Positions 45,845-57,091 of a stretch of 64,000 bases of DNA are shown piece by piece (the stretch's first letter is position 1; every line of letters starts with the position of its first letter). Origin of the DNA: Ophiura sarsii (taxonomy: Eukaryota; Echinodermata; Ophiuroidea; Amphilepidida; Ophiuridae); NCBI GenBank assembly GCA_035610835.1, contig CM069452.1, positions 9,443,109-9,507,108 on the forward strand, in the 5' to 3' direction. Below the pieces are notes generated by a model. That model searched no databases, was not told the origin of the DNA, and saw nothing but the letters and a program-made list of their open reading frames with translations. A program made the position numbers and the translations under genes.

Positions 45845-46001
45845 CTGTAAAAGCCAACATTTTCGCGCATTTTGACATCATAGACATTTTGCGAATAGTT
45901 TTTGACCTCCTGGATGCACTGCAGGAATGTTGAAAACAATATTTTCGCGAAAAATATTTTGCGCGAAAATAAAACCACTGCAAAAATTTCAGCTTTTACA
46001 G
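45845..46001 (+). mobile_element. CTGTAAAAGC MITE, copy 1
   Basis: 157 bp with TA on both sides. It starts CTGTAAAAGCCAACATTTTC and ends TTCAGCTTTTACAG. The interior contains GCGCATTTTGACATCATAGA and ATATTTTGCGCGAAAATAAA blocks shared with 57,092-57,272. It is non-coding and likely Tc1/mariner-derived. Confidence 0.86.
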
Positions 46002-47089
46002 TATCTTCCTTAATTGCTTAGTGCTTATCCCCTGACAACCCTGTTAACTAATCTCAAATCTGCTTCACTGTAATTTTATCTTATCCACTAACAACCCTAC
46101 TCACTCATGTTAATCACTGATGTTACTTTTGTCCACTGAAAACTATGTCCATTGTCCACTCTGATTTCCCTCAGTCAAAAAGTTAATTTAATTGACTTTA
46201 ATCCTTGTCCATAAAAATGCTGTCCACTGATTATCCTCCTAACCCAGGGTGGTTTGTAATCAGGGGGAAACATGGGACAAATAATGATACTGGTCAACAA
46301 AATGTGTGTGCCGCCCCGAGGGATCAAACACGGGCCACCGCGGCCGGAGACAGGTGATCGCATCATGCTAACGGGTCGGAGCCTATATGTGACCCGTCAC
46401 ATCAAAATGGACATGTTGGAGGCCCAAGTCAAATCTCAGTTATTGGTAGAACTTGAAAGAGCACAATGTCAAGCTTTAAAATGACACTATATTGAAGGCC
46501 ATGGGACTTTGTAATCACGAGATATGATTTGAAGAAGTATATTTGTTTCTATTCTTTTCTTTATATTTCACCAAATATATTGGCCTCTATCTCAAAACTG
46601 TGTTTGCCGACAACATGTCCTTTTTGACGCGATTGGTCACATATGTACCTTTGCGTGATCGCACAATGAGATGGGGGTTCGGGAATTGTGGTTCACTGGC
46701 ACGGAGCTTCTGCTGGATTTGTTGGATTTGGCAGTGTTGGGGTTATCTGATTTTACTTGTGTCTAATAATTTTAACTGATTCAACTGAATTGACTGAAAT
46801 CCTGTCTACTCTACTGACTCTCTCCCTGTTCACCGAGTTCCTTGTCACTTATCCTGTCCACTAAAGCTATTGTCACATGTGCCACTGGACTTTTTCATTA
46901 ACTTGTCCTCCTCAAATCTACGACTCAGTAAAGTGATATTACTACTTTTAATATTCCACTTACTGCAGTTAGCAGTTATTAGGACAGGATTGGTTTGAAT
47001 TCACTTCCATGCAGGTAAAAAACCGTTCCAATTTCAACATGGTTCACAGCTGCATGTAGCATCTGCTGCTAGCAAAAAAAAGTCAGCAT
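46002..47089. other. Non-coding sequence rich in TGTCCACT
   Basis: Variants of TGTCCACTRA recur from about 45,640 to 46,240 and again near 46,800-46,870. The pattern suggests a decayed short repeat. A tRNA-like relic is included (46,309-46,378). No gene is supported. Confidence 0.4.
46309..46378 (-). pseudogene. tRNA-like relic (Asp-like)
   Basis: The minus strand reads CGTTAGCATGATGCG (box A-like), CACCTGTCTCCGG (anticodon-region-like, containing GTC) and CGTGTTTGATCCCTCGG (box B-like). Stems are poor. It may be the head of an old SINE. No telomere-like ends were found around it. Confidence 0.3.
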
Positions 47090-47288
47090 CATAATGCTAT
47101 GGACAAAATTCCAGCAATGAGTGTGTGCCTGCGTAAACCCTGAAGTGTGTACCGAAGCAATAAAAAATAACTGCATGTCCTGATTGGTCAATCGTGAGAT
47201 CACCATGCGCGAACAACTATTATGCACTTGGATGCAACTACAAATAACGCTCGTATAAAATAGCTTAAATTTTGTCCATAGCATTATG
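47090..47288. mobile_element. TIR element, 199 bp
   Basis: Perfect 21-bp inverted ends: CATAATGCTATGGACAAAAT plus T at 47,090, and the complement ending TTTGTCCATAGCATTATG at 47,288. The interior is non-coding, with a GCGCGAACA segment. Only one copy is seen here. Confidence 0.85.
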
Positions 47289-47970
47289 ACAGTGACTATA
47301 CTAACTGGGAAGCACTAAAAACTGTTTGTATACATGTGTAGTATGAATTGGCCAACTCTGTGAATATTTTAGACGAAGCCCCGAACCAGTCTGCTATCCT
47401 AAGGCTGAGGTAACTAGACCCAATATGTGACGCCATTGGAGCGTTCAAGGTACATGAATTGAAAATGGGTATATGATCCAACCATACAATAAGGGTTGAC
47501 AGACATGTACAAGTATTGATTTACCATAAAAAGAGTGAGATTGCTCATGAAAGTGCCACCAAAAAAGTGGGATATATCTTCTTTTTTATCAATTTATTAC
47601 AGAAAAAAAATTTAGCTTATAAATCCCTTTCTAACACAGAATTTTATGGTAATTACTAAATCTGAATGATTTCTCTGTTCTGTGCCACTTGGAACAAAAC
47701 CTTGCAACAAATTGGCAACCAATTAGCTATGTTTCAATACAAGTAACTTTTTAAATGGCCAACTGATGTTTACTAAACAGTTTGTTTTAGTTTCTGGTCA
47801 TCAATGAAGCTTTTATCCAGAATTTAACCACTTCCTCAGATAATGTTGTCTAGTTCATGAAAACATCCTAATTGTTTCTGAAAAAGGTTGATATATATAT
47901 CTATAATATATCCTGTGTATAAAATGGGTCTCTTATTTCCCACATTTTCCCAAAGATGTGATTATCCTTA
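47289..47970. other. Non-coding sequence
   Basis: Nothing was recognised apart from AT-rich sequence. Confidence 0.5.
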
Positions 47971-48210
47971 TATAGTTTAATCAGTTCCAAATTGGCAAGA
48001 AATATTCATTTTTTATCTCTCTGCTCGGAAAAGTGAACCAATCGAACACCTGTAATTATGGCCACATGCATGCGGCATTGGCCGCACACACGCATCACGC
48101 CACGCATATGATGCACAGTGCGATAGTTACCTTCATGCGCACACGCCTCCTTCTGTATTCATTCGCTGCTGTAAAGGTGGCTCCGCCAATTTGTAACTGA
48201 TCAAACTATA
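47971..48210 (-). mobile_element. Family C MITE, copy 4 (reverse)
   Basis: 240 bp, starting TATAGTTTAATCAGTTCC and ending TAACTGATCAAACTATA, in the same orientation as copy 2. It carries a short internal duplication of the CACGCATCACGCCACGCAT region compared with the other copies. Confidence 0.86.
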
Positions 48211-48492
48211 GTAATACCAGGGGACTCCGGTAAAGAACACCACATAAGTATCTATGGCGGATGTCCTTTGGGTGGTAAAGTAACATAAGGTAGGAAATAT
48301 GCATGGACTGTTATAGCACATACTAACCGGTTAAATCCAAAAGCTTTGGTTAAATCCTAGTTATGGTTAACCAGAAATGCCTTCATGATATTGCATGTGA
48401 TTTAATGATTACACACTCATGTGCTTTCTACTCCTGATAGCATTCCATGCACTGGGCAGCAAACTCTTCAAATGATCCTCATATTGGCATTA

Positions 48493-49175
48493 CAGGGTGT
48501 ATCAAAAAAATTAGGACACTTTTTCATGACGGTGTAATACTTGTTATAACCATTGGACCATGACCAATTTAGTCTCAATGTAAAGCCCAATTAATTATTA
48601 TGATATTCTGATAATATGAGATCAATCCGATGAAAAATAAGAAAACCAGCATACTTTGTGTAAACCATGTCAGTTACTGGTTTGTACAATGGGATTTACA
48701 TGTCAAGACCAGTAAATAACATGGTTTTCAATACGTTACAATAATTAAATAGAAAATAATCTATCAGTCAATAGCAAAGACTAGATTGGTAATCCATATA
48801 ATTCTGGCACAAATCAATTCTGGCTAACTAATCCACAAATCAGATGCATGCATATTCTGTGCAAATTAAAAAAGTTCTCGAACCCACTGTAGATGGTTCA
48901 TTAGCATGATAAGAAGTAGAATTGGCATACATAGTGTGCGCGTTCATGTAACTCTACTGTTACTGTGTGAATGACCATTGTACATACTACAAAATAGATT
49001 GCCTTGCCTAATAGGTCACAATTTCCTTAATTAATTATGGATTTTTCTCATCTTTTGAGGATTTTATCTTTATCGGTTGTACTTTACATTGAAATAAAAA
49101 TTGGTTATGGTTCAGTGATTTAACAAGGATGTAAACCATCATCAAAAAGTGTCCTAATTTTTTTGATACACCCTG
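48493..49175. mobile_element. Mariner-like MITE, 683 bp
   Basis: TA flanks (48,491-48,492 and 49,176-49,177). The ends CAGGGTGTATCAAAAAAATT and the complement ending TTTTTTTGATACACCCTG continue through AGGACACTTTTT, giving about 32 bp of almost perfect TIR. The CAGGGTGT start is shared with the element at 35,608. No transposase reading frame survives. Confidence 0.88.
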
Positions 49176-49343
49176 TATAGACATCATATGTTACATCATT
49201 TAAGTGGACAATAATTCCTCCACTTATAGGTCATAGTCTAAAAAATCTTTTTCATAATGTATGTCAACAAATAATCGTAAGAATAATATATAGAACAGCT
49301 TTTATTTTATTTGTTTTATTAAAAATAAAACCTCTTCCCTCAG

Positions 49344-49397
49344 GTGGAATACAGAGATTATCCAATATACTCATGTTTTCCTACGAGAGAATTAAAG
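49344..49397 (+). CDS. Candidate exon abutting a MITE (weak)
   Basis: A strong acceptor (CCTCTTCCCTCAG) is followed by 18 open codons reading VEYRDYPIYSCFPTREL(K). The only donor-like site (AAAG/GTGGAT) lies at the edge of the family A MITE, so the element either supplies the donor or interrupts the exon. No family was recognised. Confidence 0.22.
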
Positions 49398-49883
49398 GTG
49401 GATGTTCCGTTCACCTTAAGCTTGCCCTTTTGCCTACAACATATTTTGATACCAGAAGAAACCCCATTTTTTTCTGATTATTTCTGTAAAATGTTTGGTG
49501 CAAAATATGATCCATTTAGACGTTATAGGCCAAATACTCAATGGGCAAATGTTAAAGTCACATTGTGCTTCTAATATAAGAACCATTGGAGTTATGCAAC
49601 TCAGATTTTGGAATACGGCTATTGTATGGATTTTGATACCAGAAGAAACCCCATTTTTTCTCTGATTATTTCTGTAAAATGTTTGGTGCAAGATATGTTC
49701 CATTTAGACGTTATAGGCCAATTTCTCAATGGGCAAATATTAAAGTCACCTTGTGCTTCTAATATCAGAACCATTGGAGTTATGCAACTCAGACTTTGGA
49801 ATACGGCTATTGTATGGACGAACGTACATGTAAAATAGAAAACATCACGTTGTAAATCGGGCAAGGAATCGGAACACCTACCT
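49396..49883 (+). mobile_element. Family A-related MITE, copy 3, internally duplicated
   Basis: TTAA flanks (49,392-49,395 and 49,884-49,887). It starts AGGTGGATGTTCCG and ends CGGAACACCTACCT. It is longer than copies 1 and 2 because a unit of about 187 bp is present twice in tandem (49,444-49,630 and 49,631-49,815). The phrases AAGAACCATTGGAGTTATGC and AACTCAGACTTTGGAA echo copies 1 and 2. Open frames on both strands here derive from the duplication. Confidence 0.84.
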
Positions 49884-49887
49884 TTAA

Positions 49888-51347
49888 TTAAATTTATCGA
49901 TAGTTTTGACTTGTCATCTATTGAATCTCTAACACTATTTAGATTATTTAGAAAGCCAGCTACTCAGTGCCATCTTAACCATACAATAATGGACATATCA
50001 CAATCATGCTCCACTATCTGTAAGCTCCTCTTTAGATATTATACAATGCGATGACCTTTTTAAAACACAATTTAAAAGTGTAATTTCTGTCACATCTGGA
50101 CAGAGCTACTGCCATGACCCAGACCTTATGTGTTAGGACTATGGAACTGCAGGCCAACTCATCTCACTCCTGCTACTGTAGGTAAAGTTGCCCCAGCTCC
50201 CTGGGTACATCAAAATAACGGCACCTCGACAACAACGGCCAGACTCAGGGAGGACTCGGGAGAGTTGGTTAAACTATCCCATTGACGTCATCGGCCCTGC
50301 ATTGAGCGTGACTGCTGCAACTTGACTAAAGCTACGATGTGCTGTTTTTACTGTGCTCTGAGTTTCCGGTCCGAAATATACAGTAGACCGATTTTGACTT
50401 GGGACAATTTGAAACTATCCGTGCACACACATTAAATGAATTGTTCTCTGTATCAGAATAAGAACTTCAGCTATGATTTACTTATATATTTGTGTAACAA
50501 CTCAACATCAAACTCTTCCATCAGACTGCAATTTACCATAGGTTTAAAATATCAAATGAAAAAATGAAAAATGGAGAAAAATTGGGTGCATCTTTATTAC
50601 ACCGGCTAAGTTAAGTAAGTCTAATAATTTACCCTGCCTGCACTCCACATTCACATATTGGATCATGAATATTCAGCTTTATTGCAATAAAACTTACAAA
50701 CTACTTGATAAATTCGTGATATGATACATCATAAGTAAATACAAATTGTGTCGAATGTGAGAAGTAGGTGGAAAGAGTTGATAAGTTTCATCAGTGACTA
50801 TATCACTTCCTCGGTTGACGCGAGGGCCTCATCTTGCTCGACGACGCTCTTTGCTAACACACACCTGAATTGCAGGCAGAGTATGCCTTTATAAATTTGT
50901 GTGCATATTGCTTAGCAGCCCCCTTGGACTAGTGCGTCAAGGGTACTTGTGCATGGGGTAATCAACATTATGTAAAATTCATAACGCTGTATGAAATTAA
51001 GAAGTTGTCTGCACTCCAGATAGTTCCATTAAACTCACTGTTAAGAGCAGCCATGTGATTCTGTAAACCCAATAATATTGGCGAGCTGGGTGAAACGTTT
51101 TATATAACCTATATCTTCTTTTTTTATTCCTCTTTAAAAATACGTAACTGACATGGCAAAATCTTATCTAGCCATGTCCCAAAACTTGTCACAATTTGTT
51201 TGTTGCAATATTTTATTATAATGTTAGGGTTGCGAGTAAGCATCTTTAATGATCTCATATACCGTGTGTTGTTGTATTGTTTGTCAATTAGAATCCATGA
51301 CTGCTCTATATCACTACTATCTGGTCTGTACTCTGTTCATCGGAGAC
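49888..51347. other. Non-coding sequence
   Basis: No gene or repeat boundary was recognised. A single GTTAGGGTT lies at about 51,223, but no matching partner on the far side of the tRNA-like gene was found. Confidence 0.45.
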
Positions 51348-51420
51348 GGCCGGGTAGCTCAGTGGTTAGAGCGTTCGACTTGTGTTCGAAAGGTCACGGG
51401 TTCGATTCCCGCACCGGCTC
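51348..51420 (+). tRNA. tRNA-Thr(TGT)-like gene
   Basis: A cloverleaf can be drawn. The acceptor GGCCGGG pairs with ACCGGCT (one G-T, one mismatch). The D arm is GCTC/GAGC around AGTGGTTA. The anticodon stem TTCGA/TCGAA is perfect, with loop CTTGTGT giving anticodon TGT. The T arm ACGGG-TTCGATT-CCCGC has one A-C mismatch. Boxes A and B match consensus well, and a T5 run follows at 51,431. CCA is not encoded, as usual in eukaryotes. The acceptor and T-stem mismatches leave open that it is a tRNA-derived SINE head or pseudogene. Confidence 0.6.
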
Positions 51421-51430
51421 ACGTCCTTGC

Positions 51431-51435
51431 TTTTT
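51431..51435 (+). terminator. Pol III T5 terminator
   Basis: A TTTTT run starts 11 bases after the tRNA-like gene, at the expected distance for RNA polymerase III termination. Confidence 0.55.
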
Positions 51436-53578
51436 AAGTTGGGATATGAGTCGAGGCTTGTTTAATGTTTGTTTGAGTTGTGGAACTTGTGGTAGTTATC
51501 TGCCTCGCTGTTAAATTATGCAATATTTTAGTCAACTTTTCCTCCCTAAATGTGAGTTGTCATAAATGAAAAATGAACCTACAAAGGTGTTTTTAGAAAA
51601 CGAAGAGTTAGGCATCGCCACTGTTTTTTTACTTGACTTGACTTACTGTCTCAAAACTTAAAACCTGACTTGAATTACTTATCCAAAAGACACGACTTTG
51701 GAGTGAATTCCTGTATCCAAAAAAACAGAATATCTACTCATTTACTAATTAGTAATGGTCAACAATTATGATTATGTGTCATACTTCCATGTTATAACCA
51801 ATGATGTTAATTAGGTAAATCAAATTATGCACAATCAGTGCTGCAACTGTGTAAAGCTCATTACATCTTTTTACTATGAAGCAATGACAACTGGCTAACA
51901 ATTAAGGGACCTTGTGACTTCTTGACAACGTTTTCTTTCCAAGCTTCTGCGCTCATTAGAGGTGGATGACCTGATCAATAGTAAACACCAAGAGAAATAG
52001 TTGGCTGAAATTGATCGCCAACTTTTATTACATAAAACTTGTCGTAACGGAACTGGTTATCTATCATATCTTACCTAAATCGTAGGTTAAAAGTGCAGCC
52101 TAAAAATTATCGTAGCTCTTATCTTAGTTCTACATGATAAGTCAACTATTAAGTAACCAATCTCTACAGTCAATGCAACACCAGCCACGATAATATAAAT
52201 ACACAAGAAAACCATATTGATTACAAAAAATAATTGTCTGGCCTACTTTTGAACATTAACCTTTATTTTTAGTGATAAAGGTTTCCTTTGATCAAACTGC
52301 ATTTGTGAACTCCTTCTGTCAATACTATAGTCCGATTTTTTCTTCTTTCTACAAGCTTACGCAGCATACAGCGCGAGTGTGTACGCATATTGCAGCATAC
52401 GCAGCACATGCTGCTTGAACTTGTTTACACTATTTCGGAATTGTTCGTTCAATTATTAATTAGACTATAGTTTATGAATGTTATTTACATTGTTCAATTT
52501 CATATACTTTTAAATCCTACATGTATTTTGAAGTTTGTCTCTTTGAATCCATTAATTTAAAGACTTGTTATTTAGGCTGTTCAGTTCAGGTCGTTCTCCT
52601 TGTGTACAGGGAAATACTACAAAAATATGATTTAATGGCTGACTGGCAAATTGCCTCCAATATATAATAGGTGTTTCATTTTTGAAATGGGCCCAATGTG
52701 AATCATTTGAATAATTTATAAAACCTCTTTGCGCACCTTTTCCTTTCCATTTCTTTTTCGATGACTACGGACAAGCCAGTTTTGCCAATATGTATTGGGC
52801 TAATATAGCATGGGTTTATGAACACTGTACCAAACCACTTTTCAATTCTTCCGCACATTGCTTTTAGTTGCTCTTTTAACCATGACATTAGTAACAATAA
52901 AACACTGCGCACTTGACTGATGGAGCTATTATTTTGTCAAATCAATTATATTAAAGCAACATCTATTGTATTTCTTGCTGTATTTACATGAACGAACACT
53001 GGCAATTATAAGGCCATAATAAACCTATTATGGAGAGAGTCCATTTTAATGACCAGAAACTACACAAGCCTCATCAAGTTTCTCAATGGTACCCCATTTA
53101 TATGGACAACATGTCAATTGAATCAATTATTTTAATGCATTGTCAATCAAAAGTAACTGGATAATGCATTTTGCTGAAAACCCGGCATTCGTATAAAGTC
53201 AGCTCCTGAAAACAAAATACGCTTTGCTTGACGACAAACGAATGCAAGCTGTACAGTATCCAAAGATTCCACTTGAAATGAATTAAGACAAGTAATAAAT
53301 TTAAAACAAAAAGAACCCTCTTCCCTAAGATTCCATTAATGTTTCTTAATTAGTGATAACATTATCATGAGATGTCGATACTGTTCCGAACAATTTAAAA
53401 TTGAAATTTCACTCCCAACAGTGGGTTTTAAGTGTTCAGTGGCAGTCAAAGTGGATCAAATTTATATTTAATGTGGGGATGGGGGTGGGGGTGTATTATA
53501 ATAACCCTTTTCCCATTTGCACCTCTCCTATTGTCCTAAAAAAGAATGGCAGTACTCTACTTGTCTTTACTTCAAATA
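51436..53578. other. Non-coding sequence
   Basis: A loosely repetitive GCAGCATACGCAGCA patch lies near 52,360-52,415. The minus-strand open frame at 52,703-52,912 is mildly protein-like but has no recognised domain or splice context. Confidence 0.4.
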
Positions 53579-53795
53579 CTGTAATAAAACCACTTAAATT
53601 CGTGAGGGATTTAATTTCACGAGTTTCGCAAGGGAATTGGATTTGTGAAATTAAATACCAGCGAAAGTGACAATTTTGCATTGAAAGTAACAGTAAAATG
53701 TTCCGATTTGCAAAACTAAATGCCCGCAAAATTAGCAGTAAATTTAAAATTCGTGAAATAATGTATCCGTATAAGTATGTTAAAGTGTTTTACAG
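53579..53795. mobile_element. TA-target TIR element, 217 bp
   Basis: TA flanks. The left end is CTGTAATAAAACCACTTAAA and the right end is the complement of CTGTAAAACACTTTAACA. TTCGTGA-type motifs recur inside, like the TTCGCGA motifs of the element at 32,929. It is a diverged member of the CTGTAAAA-type MITEs. Confidence 0.7.
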
Positions 53796-55346
53796 TATCC
53801 ATCCCTGATACGCCTTAATAGTACAGATCCAGGGAAAGGAATCCTGTTACCGCTACAAAATCAAATTTGCAATCTAAAATCCAATTTGATAATATAGCAG
53901 ATTAGAATAAAAGTAGCACTGATCCACGTCAACACTCAAGCCAACTCAACTCTTGTATACACGCAACTCCTGCAGCCACATGGCCCATATCGAACGGAAA
54001 CTGGGAATTTCCTTCATGGGGGCAGACTGACGCAACATGACCGCAAGCTAATGAGATAGTTGGACGGGTGGGCATTCACTCAAGATTGAAAGGGTTAGCT
54101 GACCTTTGACCCCTGGATACTTGTCAGTATCTCATATTCAAAATCACTTACCCAATGTCAAGTAAGCTTAACCTTGCCCCTTCCCCTTAAATATTTTAAC
54201 TTAGAAGGGAATATGTTACATATCGTAAAAGTCAGCATTTTCAGAGATTATAGACTAGGTAAGTACTCTACTCTAAAGAAGTTGAACACTGATAAAAACT
54301 TTTCTATTTTGCTAAGAGCAGAAATTGTCATAAGGCCCTTCACAATCGATGTTGAGTTTCCGGTTGCCGCCCGCGTCCAAAAACGGTACCGCGTCACTTT
54401 TTTGATTATGAATTATTTACACATTCTGCCGCAAAAACGGATGTTTCTTCATCAAAATTCACCTTTTTTACTACATCACGAAGTTCATTCGGAATGCGAT
54501 CCATATCGATAGCTAGGGACCAAGATTGCAGTCTCTGTACATGCATTTTAATTACTACTGTGAACTCACAATTTATTGTAAGAGTGTACTTTTGAAATGT
54601 AACAGAGTTTGCTCTGTACCGTATGTTTTTAGCTCCAATCACTGTTTACTACGCTATTAATATTCCAAAAGATAGCGGGTATCGGGAAATTTCATGTCAC
54701 AACAGTATGGACGTTCAAATATCATTTATCACAACACTGTTCACTACAAACACAATAAATGAACTTTGATTTCTAAAAAATGAGCTTTAAATAGCGCCCC
54801 CAAATTCAACTGGGTTCCTTCTGACAAGGTCTGGATAAAGCCCAAGTCAAATTGAGGGCGCTAATTCAGTTGCCATGGATGGCTTATAAATAAATGGCGA
54901 GATTTTGTTCCCATATCGCGGCGTAAAAACTAAAAATATCTATCGTATCTATCCTTTGGTAGACATCACTGAACGTGTACTGTACAGCAGTTGACATCAA
55001 CTCACATAGTATTTGGATTTACCAACAAATATATAAAATTCATGAGTTAGTATTAGTAGTGTATATCATCCCCAAATTAAAAAAAAAAAATTGTCAAGCA
55101 TGCAACTTCAAGGGAAGGTGCAGAATTTGACTAAATCTTCAGGCGGTCACGTACGTCAGTCAAATTTAAATTTTGTTTGTTTGTAAGTTTGTTTGGTGGG
55201 GTATTTGTATTGTTGTATTTTTTTCGGGAGATTGCTATTTTCAGTAGATAGCGGGGTAGATAGTAACTCGAAAACGGAACCGCCAGCCAGGTTGTGGTGT
55301 GAACTGAAAAACTGGAAGAATTAACAAACACATGCATGAAACTTAA
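53796..55346. other. Non-coding sequence with small inverted repeats
   Basis: TAGCGCCCCCAAATTCAA (about 54,793) and CAAATTGAGGGCGCTA (about 54,857) form a short inverted pair. A solitary copy of the satellite hairpin GCTATTTTCAGTAGATAGC is at 55,234-55,252. A donor-like CTAG/GTAAGTAC at about 54,258 has no convincing exon. Confidence 0.4.
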
Positions 55347-55615
55347 CCCTAACACTCCCGGTGGATTTTCCAACGAAAATTCTTTCAAGCCAAAAAAGCA
55401 CACACAACAAGAGGTGCCACGCCCCGGGGTTTGAACCCACGACCTCTCGGTTGACAGGCGAACGCTCTACCAACTGAGCCACGGGGGAAGCTATGCTGGG
55501 CGAGTGTACTCGCCCAGCTATGTAGCCCGGGGCCATTATTTCACCCAAAAACCTCAGCGCCAGGTGGAACCGACAGGCTGGGAAATGGGATTTCATGGGG
55601 TACGGGGCTGTTAGG
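55347..55615. mobile_element. Telomere-like-ended, tRNA-bearing element 3
   Basis: 269 bp between TTAA (55,343-55,346 and 55,616-55,619). The left end is CCCTAACACTCCCGG and the right end is the complement of CCTAACAGCCCCG, so the right end lacks one C. The element contains the Asp-like tRNA unit on the minus strand. It is the simplest member, without internal tandem repeats. Confidence 0.7.
55417..55488 (-). pseudogene. tRNA-Asp(GTC)-like unit
   Basis: Minus strand: box A TGGCTCAGTTGG, D stem GCTC/GAGC, anticodon loop CTGTCAA (GTC), T loop TTCAAAC after GTGGG. The acceptor TCCCCCG against GGCGTGG has three mismatches, and the anticodon stem has one. It is tRNA-derived but unlikely to be functional in translation. 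Confidence 0.6.
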
Positions 55616-56229
55616 TTAATGTACAAAATGAAAAGCCATGGAAAAACCTTAAAAAGCATAGAAAAGCACATTTATGGTCAACATACAATATTGACCTTTG
55701 GAGCCAGTCGATTCATCCAAATACTGAAGCGTCTATTACAACTCCATAAATGCGTATCACAGTAATTAAAATATCAATAATTAATAATTAAAAGTCACCT
55801 CGTCCCTTTTTTAAAACCTGGAACAGGAAACTCAACATTGATTGCGAAGAGGTTAAAGGAGCATAAACACCATATTTAAACCAAATTGTGACAAAATGTG
55901 TCCGTTCTGATTTTTTTGAGGAAGCATACAGTTCTGTGTTCAATTGAAATCTTGATGAAACTACCTATGATATTCATCAGCATTATACAAATGCAAAATT
56001 TGCATCGATTTGTATACCACTTTGAAATCATGGCTGGCGAGGTAGAGACTAATCACTATGATAATATTATGGTGGAAATCATAATGCGCAACATTCTATT
56101 CAAGCTTAATATTGTCGACCTCCCTCACCAGTCTTTTCCTGCATTCACTATACACAGTACATTGCAGTTGTGATGTTGTTAATAATTTGTATTCATTTAT
56201 TCATGTTTGCACTGATTGTTATTTTACAG
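55616..56229. other. Non-coding sequence
   Basis: TTAAAGGAGC at about 55,853 resembles the left end of a TTAA-type MITE, but no right end was found. No gene is supported before the candidate exon at 56,230. Confidence 0.4.
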
Positions 56230-56314
56230 GTACGCAAAGGAAAAATATAATCTTGATGGAAATGCTCCACATACAAAAATAGTGCATTGGCTGTTATGTA
56301 CAATTCCTGTTTAG
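56230..56314 (+). CDS. Candidate terminal coding exon
   Basis: An acceptor-like tract (TGATTGTTATTTTACAG) is followed by an open segment. After one base it reads YAKEKYNLDGNAPHTKIVHW and ends at TAG (56,312-56,314). Phase fits the 38,380 microexon (GC+G gives Ala) or the 40,123 segment (AT+G gives Met). No clear donor precedes the stop, so it would be a last coding exon. No polyadenylation signal was identified nearby, and no family was recognised. Confidence 0.28.
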
Positions 56315-56612
56315 ATATGTTGCAGGTCACAAAACAATTCTTATATACCTGGATTTTAACATGGCTCTAGTGAATTGCTACCCTCGCCATCTTTGTTGTG
56401 TAGCATGACCAATAGCTAATTTCCGAAACCAACCAGGATCTTATTCATAATTAATCTAGACATTATTATTTGATTGTCGTGTATTTGAGTTGATTTGCAT
56501 TTTTATCATCATTTTAGGATCGTTTGGATAGAGTGTACTTTAGGTGTCACACAAGCATCAATCACAAGGTACAAAAAAGTCTGTAGTTTTAACTAGACTT
56601 CATTCATCTAAC

Positions 56613-56813
56613 CAGGGTCAGAATTTTGTCAAAGGTTGCGAGAATCCATTTAGATTCCTGCAGAGGATTTTGCGAGAATCAATGGATTCTCTTCCATTCA
56701 AATTATGTGTAGACAGAATATCTCTACGAGAATCAACTTGGATTCTCGGAACTTTACCAGCGGGAATCTTTGCGAGAATGGATTCTCGGATTCTCCTCGA
56801 AATTCTGACCTTG
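56613..56813. mobile_element. TIR element rich in GAGAATCC/GGATTCTC
   Basis: The ends AGGGTCAGAATTT (56,614) and AAATTCTGACCTT (ending 56,812) are inverted repeats. The interior is built from repeated GAGAATC and GGATTCTC words. Related text occurs at 12,412-12,625 and at 63,890-64,000. The open frame here is repeat-derived. Confidence 0.65.
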
Positions 56814-56873
56814 TCTAACTCTGTGCAGTGATTTCAGTGGGGTATTCTAGTGATCAACACAGGTTGACTCGTG
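56813..56873 (+). repeat. Fragment of the 17.45-kb outer element
   Basis: AACTCTGTGCAGTGA, TATTCTAGTGAT and ACAGGTTGA occur in the same order as at 17,454-17,506. The fragment abuts the preceding element. Confidence 0.6.
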
Positions 56874-57091
56874 TAACATGCGCATGCCTATGAGACACTT
56901 TATTCCATCAATGACTCTTGACGGGTGGTATGGACCTAAAGTACGACAATTTCTAATACATTTTGTAGTTGCAGCTGAATCCAGTGATCCTCTCACTATT
57001 TGTATTCCAGTTCAATCAAAGAAATTCCTTGGTCTTCATTCTGCTGCACCAGTCACAAATCAAAATATGTTTTCAAATTGGAATACTGTAA

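Noticed and set aside
51249..51437. ORF containing GRVAQWLERSTC
   Set aside because: It is a translation of the tRNA-like gene on the same strand.
52703..52912. Minus-strand 69-codon ORF rich in Lys/Arg near its end
   Set aside because: No domain, no repeat context and no splice sites recognised.
54174..54260. Possible exon ending CTAG/GTAAGTAC
   Set aside because: Good donor but a poor acceptor, and phase incompatible with neighbouring candidates.
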